Part shown: piece by piece, positions 54,090-63,564 of the stretch
Layout of the letters: every line of letters begins with the position of its first letter
Position numbering within the stretch: the stretch's first letter is position 1
From: Longilinea arvoryzae
Lineage (GTDB): Bacteria > Chloroflexota > Anaerolineae > Anaerolineales > Anaerolineaceae
Direction of reading: 5' to 3'
Assembly: GCF_001050235.1 (NCBI RefSeq)
Contig: NZ_DF967972.1
Span: 1,665,779 to 1,729,778, forward strand
DNA: 64,000 nucleotides
Translations under genes and position numbers: made by a program
Notes under the pieces: generated by a model
The model's database searches: none
Told to the model about the DNA's origin: nothing
Seen by the model: the letters and a program-made list of their open reading frames with translations, nothing else

Positions 54090-54833
54090 TTAGTTCCGCT
54101 TTTGAGATAAATGGACATTCTTTCTCAAAATAAAATTAAAATTTGGAATTAAGAAAAGAATTGGTTTTACTAAGAACAGTGGCATATATTGTATTAAACC
54201 TAAAATTGCAAATCGATTTACCATACCATAACGTTCCGGATTTTGTAATATTTGGAGTGTTTTGTCCTCAATCGCAAAGTTTCTTAATAATTTTTGAAGA
54301 GCGTGATAAGAAAGCGGATGAATATCATAGCTAGAATTTCGATGAAAAAATCTCACATAGAAATCAGAAATCCGTGTTGGTAACCAGGATAAAAACGGTA
54401 AAAAATAATGCTCTTCCATTATAGTAAATTTATTTGGACCGCTGAAAAAACACACGCCATCTTCCTTAAGAACCCTTTGGATTTCACTGACCAACCCATA
54501 TTGATCTTCAGTATGTTCATAGACCTGCGCACAAATAATAAAATCAAATGAGTCGTTCTCAAAAGGTAAATGGGCACCGTCTGCTTGGGTAAAGTAAAAA
54601 TTTTTTTGAAAATTGTCACCATTTTCATCAATTTGAATTCGGTGTAAATCAACCTCAATTCCAACCACTGATTGGAATCTAGATGCTAATATCTTTCCTA
54701 TTTCACCGGTGCCACATCCAATATCAAGGCAATCTTTTGTGTGTATACCATTTTCTGACTTATAAGATTCAAGAAGAAGATTATATATTTTTAAGGCTTG
54801 CTGCGGCCTAGTTGCAGAATCGTGTTTGGTCAT
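54090..54833 (-). CDS. SAM-dependent methyltransferase
   Basis: 247 residues. Class I motifs: 'C-L-D-I-G-C-G-T-G-E-I-G' (about 35-46), 'G-I-E-V-D' and 'F-I-I-C-A-Q-V-Y-E-H' (about 96-105), with 'L-K-E-D-G-V' as motif VI. The C-terminus has a hydrophobic stretch (about 215-235) that may contact the membrane, as in some lipid-linked-sugar methyltransferases. AT-rich, opposite in direction to its neighbours. Confidence 0.82.
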   Translation of the reverse strand: MTKHDSATRPQQALKIYNLLLESYKSENGIHTKDCLDIGCGTGEIGKILASRFQSVVGIEVDLHRIQIDENGDNFQKNFYFTQADGAHLPFENDSFDFIICAQVYEHTEDQYGLVSEIQRVLKEDGVCFFSGPNKFTIMEEHYFLPFLSWLPTRISDFYVRFFHRNSSYDIHPLSYHALQKLLRNFAIEDKTLQILQNPERYGMVNRFAILGLIQYMPLFLVKPILFLIPNFNFILRKNVHLSQKRN

Positions 54834-54877
54834 GAAAATCCTATGATAAAATATTTATGAGTAAAAATTTCCAAAAC

Positions 54878-54891
54878 TTATTATATAATAA
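54878..54891. promoter_or_regulatory. Palindromic TATA element between divergent genes
   Basis: TTATTATATAATAA is a perfect 14-base palindrome containing TATAAT on both strands. It lies between the divergent methyltransferase and lipoprotein starts and could provide -10 elements for both; -35 hexamers are not evident. Confidence 0.35.
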
Positions 54892-54940
54892 AAAACCAAC
54901 CTTTACGTATAGCTATTATTCCATCTGAAAAGGATCATAT

Positions 54941-55501
54941 ATGAAAAGCAAAATTTATTTAAAATTCATATTGTTCTTTCTTTGTATTGTTTTATCCGGA
55001 TGTGCATCAAATGGCCCTAGAGCGTCATCCGAAGAAACTTCGTATCCTTTTCCACAAAATCTCAATGTAACAATATCGCCGACTTATAGTGGGTATCCTT
55101 ATCCTGGTGAGAGTTCCACTCCTGAAATTACCAACGAATTCTTGCCTGCTCCATTGATCGTGCCCACACCTTCAAGTGATAAAGTGGTCTTTTGGGGACA
55201 AATGCTTACTCCAGGACCAGGTGGAACGCCATATCTTGGCGATATTTACTTAGGGTACCTAGTGAAGGCAACCCAGAGTGGTTATCCACCTATGATTAAA
55301 TTTTCTGAAACTACCAATCCGAAAGCTGTTGTCGATACTGAGGGACATTTCTATTTTGCTGATGTCGATCCTGGAGAATATGCATTGGTGATCTATTCGC
55401 TTGGTGGCACATATGTCGTATCTGATAAAAGTGGACAAACGAGTTATATTACAGGAGTACCTGGTAGTTCAGTTGATCTGGGCATAATTAGTGTGCCATA
55501 A
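54941..55501 (+). CDS. Lipoprotein with carboxypeptidase-regulatory-like beta domain
   Basis: 186 residues. Lipobox L-S-G-C (Cys21), a Tyr/Pro/Ser-rich linker (about 25-75), then a strand-rich domain with 'D-T-E-G-H-F-Y-F-A-D-V-D-P-G-E-Y-A-L-V-I' that matches the 'G.f.f..v.pG.Y.l' pattern of CarboxypepD_reg-like domains. AAAGGATC precedes the ATG. Likely surface-exposed; function unknown. AT-rich. Confidence 0.7.
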   Translation: MKSKIYLKFILFFLCIVLSGCASNGPRASSEETSYPFPQNLNVTISPTYSGYPYPGESSTPEITNEFLPAPLIVPTPSSDKVVFWGQMLTPGPGGTPYLGDIYLGYLVKATQSGYPPMIKFSETTNPKAVVDTEGHFYFADVDPGEYALVIYSLGGTYVVSDKSGQTSYITGVPGSSVDLGIISVP

Positions 55502-55595
55502 CCCACAGTACCATTATTTTGACAAAAAAATTAAAAATACCAGAAATGGCATTAATATTGCATAAGCCCTTTTAATTATGTTGGAGGGTTTCTTT

Positions 55596-56249
55596 ATGCA
55601 TATGAAAAAAAACTCTATCTTTATAGCATTAGTATTTATGCTCATCCTTTCTTCCTGCACCTACATCGAGGACTACGTCCCCGGTCAGGCCACCCCCACG
55701 CTGCCCGGCTCCAGCGCCTTGAAAACCCAGGTACCCACCGTAACTCTGCCGCCTTCGGCCACCCCCGAGCCCTCCCTGACGCCCACGCCCACCGCCACGC
55801 GCCCGCCGACTTTCACGCCCACGCCGACGGTGCCGCCCAAGCCGTTCGCCTTGCAGCCGGGCGCGATGATCCCGCTGCCGGCGTTTTCGCACGCCAGCGC
55901 GGGCTGCACCTGGATGGGTGTGGCCGGGCAGGTGATCGGCGAGGACGGCCAGCCGGTGACGAACCTGGTGGTGACGGTCATCGGGACGCAAAACGGCGCG
56001 CCGGCCGAATGGATGGGCTATACCGGTTCGGCGACGGTCTACGGCGCGGGCGGGTTCGAAATTCAATTGGCCGGCCAGGCGGCGGCGGCGAAATATACCA
56101 TCCAGTTATTCGATCTGAACGGCAATCCGCTGTCTGAGGTGTTTCCCTTCACGACCTCGGCCGACTGTCAGCAAAACCTGATGATGATCAATTTCAGCCC
56201 CAATCTGAATCTGAAACCCGCGGTCTGGCTGCCCCTGGTCGAACATTAG
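55596..56249 (+). CDS. Lipoprotein with Pro/Thr linker and beta domain (mosaic composition)
   Basis: 217 residues from the ATG seven bases after GGAGGG; an earlier in-frame Met at 55578 is upstream of that site. Lipobox L-S-S-C (Cys21). A Pro/Thr-rich linker (about 30-82) precedes a strand-rich domain (about 100-200) with 'G-V-A-G-Q-V-I-G-E-D-G-Q-P-V-T-N-L-V-V', again of the CarboxypepD-reg/Big-like type. The signal-peptide codons are AT-rich but from about codon 22 the gene is strongly GC-rich, so it straddles the right edge of the island. A terminator follows. Confidence 0.72.
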   Translation: MHMKKNSIFIALVFMLILSSCTYIEDYVPGQATPTLPGSSALKTQVPTVTLPPSATPEPSLTPTPTATRPPTFTPTPTVPPKPFALQPGAMIPLPAFSHASAGCTWMGVAGQVIGEDGQPVTNLVVTVIGTQNGAPAEWMGYTGSATVYGAGGFEIQLAGQAAAAKYTIQLFDLNGNPLSEVFPFTTSADCQQNLMMINFSPNLNLKPAVWLPLVEH

Positions 56250-56270
56250 GCTGAACCGCATAAGAATCCC

Positions 56271-56303
56271 AATCCCTCCGCCAGATATGCCGGGGGGATT
56301 TTC
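56271..56303 (+). terminator. Intrinsic terminator after the mosaic lipoprotein gene
   Basis: 10-bp stem (AATCCCTCCG with CGGGGGGATT, one G-T pair) around a 10-base loop, followed by TTTCTT. Confidence 0.8.
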
Positions 56304-56341
56304 TTAAGGCCGGCCGGACGCCACGGGCGGGGAATCCGCCC

Positions 56342-56370
56342 TTGACCGAATCGCCCGCCAAGTTTATAAT
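56342..56370 (+). promoter_or_regulatory. Strong sigma-70 promoter of the polysaccharide export operon
   Basis: TTGACC (56342-56347) and TATAAT (56365-56370) with exactly 17 bases between. Transcription should start near 56377, only about 18 bases before the ATG of the regulator gene. Confidence 0.82.
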
Positions 56371-56394
56371 TCAGTCGTTGAATATTGGACAACT

Positions 56395-57824
<1,430 letters not shown>

Positions 57825-57829
57825 GCCTT

Positions 57830-58681
57830 ATGGTTACTGAGAACACCACGCCCACGGTTTATTTACGCCCTTCGAAAGGATGGATTCCGCTGAATCTATC
57901 CGATCTTTGGGCATACCGCGAGCTGGTGTTCTTCCTCACCTGGCGCGATATCAAGGTGCGCTACAAACAGGCCGCGCTGGGCGTGCTGTGGGCGGTCCTG
58001 CAGCCGGTGATGATCATGGTGGTATTCACGGTCATCTTCAGTAAACTGGCCGGGTTGAAACCCGATGCCGGCATTCCGGCGGAGTGGTACCCGGTGTTCA
58101 GCCTGGCGGCGTTGCTGCCCTGGCAGCTTTTCCAGGCCGCGCTGCAGCGGTCATCCGTCAGCCTGGTGGGCAACGCCAACCTGTTGACCAAGGTCTACTT
58201 CCCGCGTCTGATCATCCCTTTCTCGGCCGTCGCAGCCGGGCTGGTGGATTTCTTCATCTCGCTGGGCGTGCTGTTCGTGATGATGGTGATCTACGGCGTA
58301 CCGTTCACCTGGAACCTCCTGTGGATGCTGCCGCTGGTCGTGCTGGTGCTGCTCACCGCGCTGGCAGTCGGGCTGTGGCTGAGCGCGCTCAACGTGCAAT
58401 ACCGCGACGTGCAGCAAATTGTGCCTTTCCTGCTGCAGGCCTGGATGTACGCCTCGCCGGTGGCCTATTCCATCGACCTGATTCCCACGACAGGCCCCTG
58501 GCGCCTGATCTACGGTTTGAACCCGATGACGGGCGTCATTCAGGGCTTTCGCTGGGCATTGCTGGGCAGCAGTCCGCCTGACCAGCTCATGCTGATTTCC
58601 GTGGTCATGGTGCTGGCGCTGCTTGTCTCCGGGCTGTTCTATTTCCGGCGCATGGAACGCAAGTTTGCCGATATGGTGTAA
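57830..58681 (+). CDS. wzm: Polysaccharide ABC exporter permease
   Basis: 283 residues, starting at the ATG five bases after the epimerase stop. ABC-2 membrane domain with six helices. The N-terminal amphipathic segment 'L-W-A-Y-R-E-L-V-F-F-L-T-W-R-D-I-K-V-R-Y-K' minus its ends is the Wzm/KpsM hallmark, and 'L-G-V-L-W-A-V-L-Q-P' follows. It forms the export channel with the next gene's ATPase, moving a lipid-linked O-antigen or capsule-like chain. Confidence 0.9.
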   Translation: MVTENTTPTVYLRPSKGWIPLNLSDLWAYRELVFFLTWRDIKVRYKQAALGVLWAVLQPVMIMVVFTVIFSKLAGLKPDAGIPAEWYPVFSLAALLPWQLFQAALQRSSVSLVGNANLLTKVYFPRLIIPFSAVAAGLVDFFISLGVLFVMMVIYGVPFTWNLLWMLPLVVLVLLTALAVGLWLSALNVQYRDVQQIVPFLLQAWMYASPVAYSIDLIPTTGPWRLIYGLNPMTGVIQGFRWALLGSSPPDQLMLISVVMVLALLVSGLFYFRRMERKFADMV

Positions 58682-58685
58682 CCCG

Positions 58686-59966
58686 ATGAGTGATCTGGCG
58701 ATTCGTGTCGAACATCTCAGCAAGCAATATCGTATCGGCGCACAGGCCGAGCGGTATGACACGCTGCGGGATTTGCTCACCGGAACCGTCGAGCGAGCAG
58801 TCCAGCGTCTCAAACCCGGCCGTAACGGCGGGGAATCTGCCAATACCATCTGGGCGCTGAAGGATATTTCGTTCGATGTGAAGCGCGGCCAGGTGCTGGG
58901 TATCATCGGTCGCAACGGCGCCGGTAAAAGTACGCTGCTGAAGGTCCTGGCGCGGGTAACCGAACCCACCGAGGGGCTGGGCGAAATTCACGGGCGCGTC
59001 GGATCTCTTTTGGAAGTGGGGACCGGTTTTCATCCTGAGTTGACCGGGCGCGAGAATATCTTCCTGAACGGCGCCATTTTGGGCATGAAACGCAGCGAGA
59101 TCGCTCGAAAATTCGACGAGATCGTCGAATTTTCCGAAGTGGGTGCCTTCATCGACACGCCGGTCAAACGTTATTCGAGCGGAATGTATTTGCGACTGGC
59201 CTTTTCAGTGGCGGCGCATTTGGAACCTGAAATTCTGGTGGTGGACGAGGTGCTGGCGGTTGGAGACGCCGAATTCCAGCGCAAGTGCATGGGCAAGATG
59301 GGCGATGTCGCCCAGCAAGGCCGTACTGTGCTCTTCGTCAGCCACAACATGTCGGCCATCCTGCGCCTCACGCAGGAAACCCTGGTGATCGAAAAGGGGT
59401 GCCTGAGCATGTGCGGCCCGACGCCGCAGGCGGTGGATTACTACCTGTCGCACGGCTTCGCCACCGAAGGGGAGCGCGCCTGGGAAACCGAAGAAGTGCC
59501 TCCGGAGGCCTACCCGTTCCGACCGCTGGCATTACGTGTCCGTGACGCCCGCGGCAAGGTCGTGGATACCGTCCGCTCGACCGAGCCGGCCACCCTGGAA
59601 CTGGAATACTGCCTGGCAGAGGGCATCACCGGATTGAGAGTGGGTTTTTACTTGCTGAGTACGCGTGGAGAGTACGTGTTTACCTCCTTCGACACGGATG
59701 ATCCTGACGCATTCGAACGCTATTCCGTTCGACCAGCAGGGCATTACATCAGCCGCTGCGTCCTACCGGCTGATCTGCTCAATGAAGGCCGGTTTGTGAT
59801 CGGCATCAACGCCAGCTCGTACCGTATCAAGCGCTATTTTCAGGACGAACAGGCCATCACCTTTACGGTGGACGGCGCGGGTGCGCCGGGAACGGTCTGG
59901 CCTGAACCTCGCCTGGGGACGGTGCGGCCTCGCCTGAACTGGCAGATAGAGGTGGTAACCGAATGA
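58686..59966 (+). CDS. wzt: Polysaccharide ABC exporter ATPase with carbohydrate-binding C-domain
   Basis: 426 residues. ABC domain (about 1-250): Walker A 'G-R-N-G-A-G-K-S-T', Wzt-type signature 'Y-S-S-G-M-Y-L-R-L', Walker B 'I-L-V-V-D-E-V-L-A-V-G-D' and the H-loop 'F-V-S-H-N'. Residues about 290-425 form a beta-sandwich Wzt C-terminal domain that in E. coli O9a recognises the terminal cap of the O-antigen. Capping, perhaps by the methyltransferase encoded at 61567, could therefore license export. Overlaps the next gene by ATGA. Confidence 0.9.
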   Translation: MSDLAIRVEHLSKQYRIGAQAERYDTLRDLLTGTVERAVQRLKPGRNGGESANTIWALKDISFDVKRGQVLGIIGRNGAGKSTLLKVLARVTEPTEGLGEIHGRVGSLLEVGTGFHPELTGRENIFLNGAILGMKRSEIARKFDEIVEFSEVGAFIDTPVKRYSSGMYLRLAFSVAAHLEPEILVVDEVLAVGDAEFQRKCMGKMGDVAQQGRTVLFVSHNMSAILRLTQETLVIEKGCLSMCGPTPQAVDYYLSHGFATEGERAWETEEVPPEAYPFRPLALRVRDARGKVVDTVRSTEPATLELEYCLAEGITGLRVGFYLLSTRGEYVFTSFDTDDPDAFERYSVRPAGHYISRCVLPADLLNEGRFVIGINASSYRIKRYFQDEQAITFTVDGAGAPGTVWPEPRLGTVRPRLNWQIEVVTE

Positions 59967-61570
59967 CAGCTGTAGCAAAAGATACGATCAAAAAATTTTT
60001 AGGCGAAATTCCTTTCACCGCAGAATTGTACTGGTTGGTTCGCCAGCGCGGGCGGCCAATCCAATCTCGATTCTCGCTCAAGCACTTGCAGGATGAATTG
60101 CCCGGCATGGTCGCTCAGGCTCAGGAACTGGCCAAAACCGCTCCAACCGGGAGAAAAGTCTTCATCTTCGCCACGCTGCATTACTGGATCGAACATGCAG
60201 CCTTGCTGGCGGTTTCGCTGGCAGCCCAGGGGCATGATGTGACCCTGGCCTATCTGCCTTACGCCGAATGGCAAAAAGAGATCAACCGCTTTGACCTGCG
60301 CCGCCAGAATGCATATGCGCGCAAGGTGCTGTCGCTGGCCGAGCCGTTGATCAAAGTGGTCTCTTTCGTCAGCGCTCGCGCGCCGTATATGCCGTTGCCG
60401 GAAGACGTCATGAATGCGGTGAAGCAGGTGACGAATTACGACACGCAATACACCCTGCAAACCGAAGAGATCGACACCAATGGCGATGTCTATAAGTTAC
60501 GCCTGGATCGCAACCGCGAGGCTGCCCAGGCGGCGCTGGCATTCTTACGCCACAACCGTCCGGATGTAGCCATCATTCCAAACGGCACCATTCAGGAATT
60601 GGGCGTGGTGTACCATGTCGCTCGCTCGCTCAAGATCAAGACCGTGACCTACGAATTTGGCGACCAACGCCAGCGCATCTGGATCGCTCAAAACGCTGAA
60701 GTAATGCGCCAGGAAACCGACAGCCTGTGGAAAGCCAGCCGTGAAAAACCGCTGACGGATGCGCAGTTGGAGAAGATGAAATCGCTGGTCATGGCGCGCC
60801 AACGGGCAACGATGTGGGAAAATTTTGCCCGCCTGTGGCAGGATGTGCCCGCGCAGGGCGGTGAGCAGGCGCGCGCCACCCTGGGTCTCGATCAACGCCC
60901 CGTGGTGCTGCTGGCGACGAATGTGTTGGGCGACAGCCTGACGCTGGGCCGCCAGGTTTTCAGCCGCAGCATGGCCGAATGGATCAGCCGCACCGTGCAG
61001 TACTTTGCCGGGCGGCCTGAAGTGCAACTGGTCATTCGCGTTCACCCGGGTGAAGTGCTGACGCACGGCCCTTCGATGGTCGATGTGGTTCACCAGGTGC
61101 TGCCGCGCCTGCCCGAACACATTCGCCTGATTGGACCCAAAGAAAAGGTCAATACCTACGATATCATCGACGTCGCGGACATGGGATTGGTTTATACGAC
61201 CACGGTCGGCCTGGAAATGGCGATGAGCGGACTGCCAGTGGTGGTTGCCGGCCAGACTCATTACCGGGGGCGGGGTTTTACCCAGGATCCGGATTCGTGG
61301 GTCGCCTATTTCAAGATGCTCGGCCAGATCCTGGAGAATCCAAAAACCTACCGTCTTTCGAAGGATCAGATGCATCTGGCCTGGCGCTATGCGTATCGCT
61401 TTTTCTTCGAATACCCGCTGCCTTTCCCATGGCATCTGGTTCGTATGTGGGATGATTATCGCGCCCGTCCATTGGGTACCGTCCTGAATGGTAATGCCGA
61501 GCATCCCTACGCCAACACCTTCGATTACCTGGTTGGTAAACCACTCGATTGGAGCAAAATCAGTAAATGA
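59963..61570 (+). CDS. Capsule-type polysaccharide synthesis protein, probable GT-B glycosyltransferase
   Basis: 535 residues, no signal peptide or membrane helix. The C-terminal half has the pattern of CDP-glycerol/Kdo capsule transferases (KpsS/KpsC/TagF style): 'V-V-L-L-A-T-N-V-L-G-D-S', 'Q-L-V-I-R-V-H-P-G-E' and 'D-M-G-L-V-Y-T-T-T-V-G-L-E-M-A-M-S-G-L-P', the last being the nucleotide-sugar site. The N-terminal half holds 'F-I-F-A-T-L-H-Y-W-I-E-H-A' at the acceptor side. It probably builds or starts the exported chain. Coupled to wzt and to the next gene by ATGA overlaps. Confidence 0.75.
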   Translation: MTAVAKDTIKKFLGEIPFTAELYWLVRQRGRPIQSRFSLKHLQDELPGMVAQAQELAKTAPTGRKVFIFATLHYWIEHAALLAVSLAAQGHDVTLAYLPYAEWQKEINRFDLRRQNAYARKVLSLAEPLIKVVSFVSARAPYMPLPEDVMNAVKQVTNYDTQYTLQTEEIDTNGDVYKLRLDRNREAAQAALAFLRHNRPDVAIIPNGTIQELGVVYHVARSLKIKTVTYEFGDQRQRIWIAQNAEVMRQETDSLWKASREKPLTDAQLEKMKSLVMARQRATMWENFARLWQDVPAQGGEQARATLGLDQRPVVLLATNVLGDSLTLGRQVFSRSMAEWISRTVQYFAGRPEVQLVIRVHPGEVLTHGPSMVDVVHQVLPRLPEHIRLIGPKEKVNTYDIIDVADMGLVYTTTVGLEMAMSGLPVVVAGQTHYRGRGFTQDPDSWVAYFKMLGQILENPKTYRLSKDQMHLAWRYAYRFFFEYPLPFPWHLVRMWDDYRARPLGTVLNGNAEHPYANTFDYLVGKPLDWSKISK

Positions 61571-62427
61571 TGGATTCGCAAAAATCGGCCAAGGAAGACG
61601 TCCGCCATTTTTACGATCAGGTGGGCTGGCAGCTCGAGGATGGCGATCATTATCAGAACGCGCATTATGAAGATTTGCGTCCGGTCGCCCAGGAGTATAT
61701 TCAGCGCTGCCATATGCGCGTCAAGCGCCACCTGAAGCCGGATGGAAAATTTCTGCTGGACGCTGGCTCGGGGCCGATCCAGTATCCGGAATACCTGACC
61801 TATTCGGAGGGGTATCAATACCGGGTTTGCGCGGATATCTCGATCGTGGCGTTGAAAGAAGCCCGCAAGCGCACGGGGCAGAAAGGTCTGATGGTGGTTG
61901 CGGATGTGGCCAATCTGCCTTTCAAGGACGGTGCTTTCGAAGGCATCGTCTCACTGCATACCTTTCACCACCTGGCGCTCGAAGATCAGGCGCGGGCTTA
62001 TGATGAGACCTTCCGCGTGTTGGCTCCCCAATGTACGGCGGTGGTGGTCAACGGTTGGTCTGAATCGCCCCTCATGAAGCGTTGGAACTGGGTGGCCGGG
62101 ATGATGAACGGTCTGCGGAGCCTACGAGCGCGTTTGATGGGCAAGAAACCGCGACCGGCTGTAAAATCGAACGCGCCAGCCTCCAACCGTCCGGTGGGCA
62201 CTTTTACGGTCAAGAACGATCCGGCCTGGTTGAAGAAAACATTGGCGGGTCGGATCGATTTCGAAATACTGGTATGGCGAAGTTTGAGCGTCAACTTCCT
62301 GCGTGCGGTATTTCATGAAAAACTAGGCGGGCGAAGATTGTTGCGTTGGGTCTATCGCCAGGAAGAGCGCAATCCGAATTACTGCGGGGAGAACGGCCAG
62401 TACCCCATGGTGGTGATTCACAAGTAG
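61567..62427 (+). CDS. SAM-dependent methyltransferase of the polysaccharide locus
   Basis: 286 residues. Motif I 'L-L-D-A-G-S-G-P-I-Q' (about 67-76; the last Gly of GxGxG is replaced), 'C-A-D-I-S' as motif II, 'D-V-A-N-L-P-F-K-D-G' and 'S-L-H-T-F-H-H-L'. Typical UbiE/Coq5-like class I fold with a C-terminal extension rich in basic residues. It could methylate a sugar or phosphate at the chain end, which in O9a-like systems stops growth and permits Wzt-mediated export. Confidence 0.78.
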   Translation: MMDSQKSAKEDVRHFYDQVGWQLEDGDHYQNAHYEDLRPVAQEYIQRCHMRVKRHLKPDGKFLLDAGSGPIQYPEYLTYSEGYQYRVCADISIVALKEARKRTGQKGLMVVADVANLPFKDGAFEGIVSLHTFHHLALEDQARAYDETFRVLAPQCTAVVVNGWSESPLMKRWNWVAGMMNGLRSLRARLMGKKPRPAVKSNAPASNRPVGTFTVKNDPAWLKKTLAGRIDFEILVWRSLSVNFLRAVFHEKLGGRRLLRWVYRQEERNPNYCGENGQYPMVVIHK

Positions 62428-62544
62428 TCTACAGCCCGTTTTCGATGGGTCAGGCATCCCGGAGGAAGTCGGGGGCAGTGGAAAATGAAAACAAGCGGGT
62501 TGGTGACACTGACCCGAAGCGAAAGAAATAGTGGAGTAAACGAA

Positions 62545-63564
62545 ATGGATTGGAAAGATAAAGTAGTTCTGGTAACCGGGGGCACCGGTTCGTTTGGAAA
62601 GAAGTTCATCAGAATCCTGCTGGATGAATACCAACCCGCCAAAGTGATCGTGTTCAGCCGCGATGAGCTGAAACAGCATGAAATGCGTCAGGCGGGATAC
62701 GATCACCCGAACCTGCGATATTTTATCGGCGACGTGCGCGACTTGCAGCGCATGAAACGGGCTTTCAACGGCGTGGACGTGGTCATTCACGCCGCGGCGC
62801 TCAAGCAGGTGCCGGCCTGTGAATATAACCCGATGGAGGCCATCAAGACCAACATCCTGGGTTCCAGCAACGTCATCGACGCCGCGCTGGACTCCGGGGT
62901 CAAGAAGGTGCTGGCGCTCAGCACCGACAAAGCCGTCAATCCCATCAACCTGTACGGCGCCACCAAACTGGCTGCCGAAAAACTGTTCGTCCAGTCCAAT
63001 GCCTACGCCGGCGGAATGGCAACCCGTTTCTCCTGCGTGCGCTACGGCAACGTGGTCGGCAGCCGCGGCAGCGTGGTACCGGTTTTCCTCAAACAACGCG
63101 CCGCCGGCAAAGTGACCGTCACCGACGACCGCATGACCCGTTTCTGGATTTCACTGGAGCAGGGGGTGCGCTTCGTCATCCGCTGCGTGGAAAAAATGGA
63201 GGGCGGCGAGGTGTTCGTCCCCAAGATCCCCAGCATGAAGGTGGTCGACCTGGCCCGCGCCATCGCCCCGGACGCCGACCTTGAAATCGTCGGCATTCGC
63301 CCTGGCGAGAAGCTGCACGAAGTGCTCATCTCGGAAGACGAAGCCCGCACCACCCTGGAACTCGACGATATGTACGTCGTGGAGCCGGAACTGGCCTTCT
63401 GGGCGCAGAAGGGCGGCCTGCATGAGTGGGAACGCATCGGCCGCAGGCTGCCGGACGGTTTCCGCTATATCAGCAATACCAATACCGATTGGCTGACCAT
63501 CGATCAAATTGCCAAGATTACCGCCCCGATCGAAGAACAATACCTGAAGGGTACATTGGAATGA
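62545..63564 (+). CDS. pseB: UDP-GlcNAc 4,6-dehydratase (inverting, PseB/CapD-like)
   Basis: 339 residues from the ATG with GTGGAG nearby; a longer frame start is unsupported. Short-form dehydratase: Rossmann 'T-G-G-T-G-S-F-G-K-K-F' (about 9-19), 'F-S-R-D-E-L-K-Q' (PseB-type), 'A-A-L-K-Q-V-P-A-C-E-Y-N-P' and 'S-T-D-K-A-V-N-P-I-N-L-Y-G-A-T-K' with the Lys-for-Tyr type catalytic triad, 'V-R-Y-G-N-V' after it. Converts UDP-GlcNAc to a 4-keto-6-deoxy sugar. The product could lead to pseudaminic acid or to FucNAc/QuiNAc-type sugars; the downstream gene favours a reductase branch. Confidence 0.75.
   Translation: MDWKDKVVLVTGGTGSFGKKFIRILLDEYQPAKVIVFSRDELKQHEMRQAGYDHPNLRYFIGDVRDLQRMKRAFNGVDVVIHAAALKQVPACEYNPMEAIKTNILGSSNVIDAALDSGVKKVLALSTDKAVNPINLYGATKLAAEKLFVQSNAYAGGMATRFSCVRYGNVVGSRGSVVPVFLKQRAAGKVTVTDDRMTRFWISLEQGVRFVIRCVEKMEGGEVFVPKIPSMKVVDLARAIAPDADLEIVGIRPGEKLHEVLISEDEARTTLELDDMYVVEPELAFWAQKGGLHEWERIGRRLPDGFRYISNTNTDWLTIDQIAKITAPIEEQYLKGTLE

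Larger units (their letters stand above)
47600..55660. other. AT-rich genomic island with envelope polysaccharide genes
   Basis: Base composition changes abruptly from GC-rich to AT-rich near 47600 (last codons of the GT2 gene) and back near 55660 (signal-peptide codons of a lipoprotein gene). Inside are glycosyltransferases, methyltransferases, a flippase-like protein, a secreted repeat protein and lipoproteins. No integrase, tRNA or repeats flank it, so it probably came by homologous exchange. Confidence 0.7.

Noticed and set aside
47600..55660. Prophage or integrative element
   Set aside because: No integrase, transposase, att-like direct repeats, tRNA or phage structural genes were seen.
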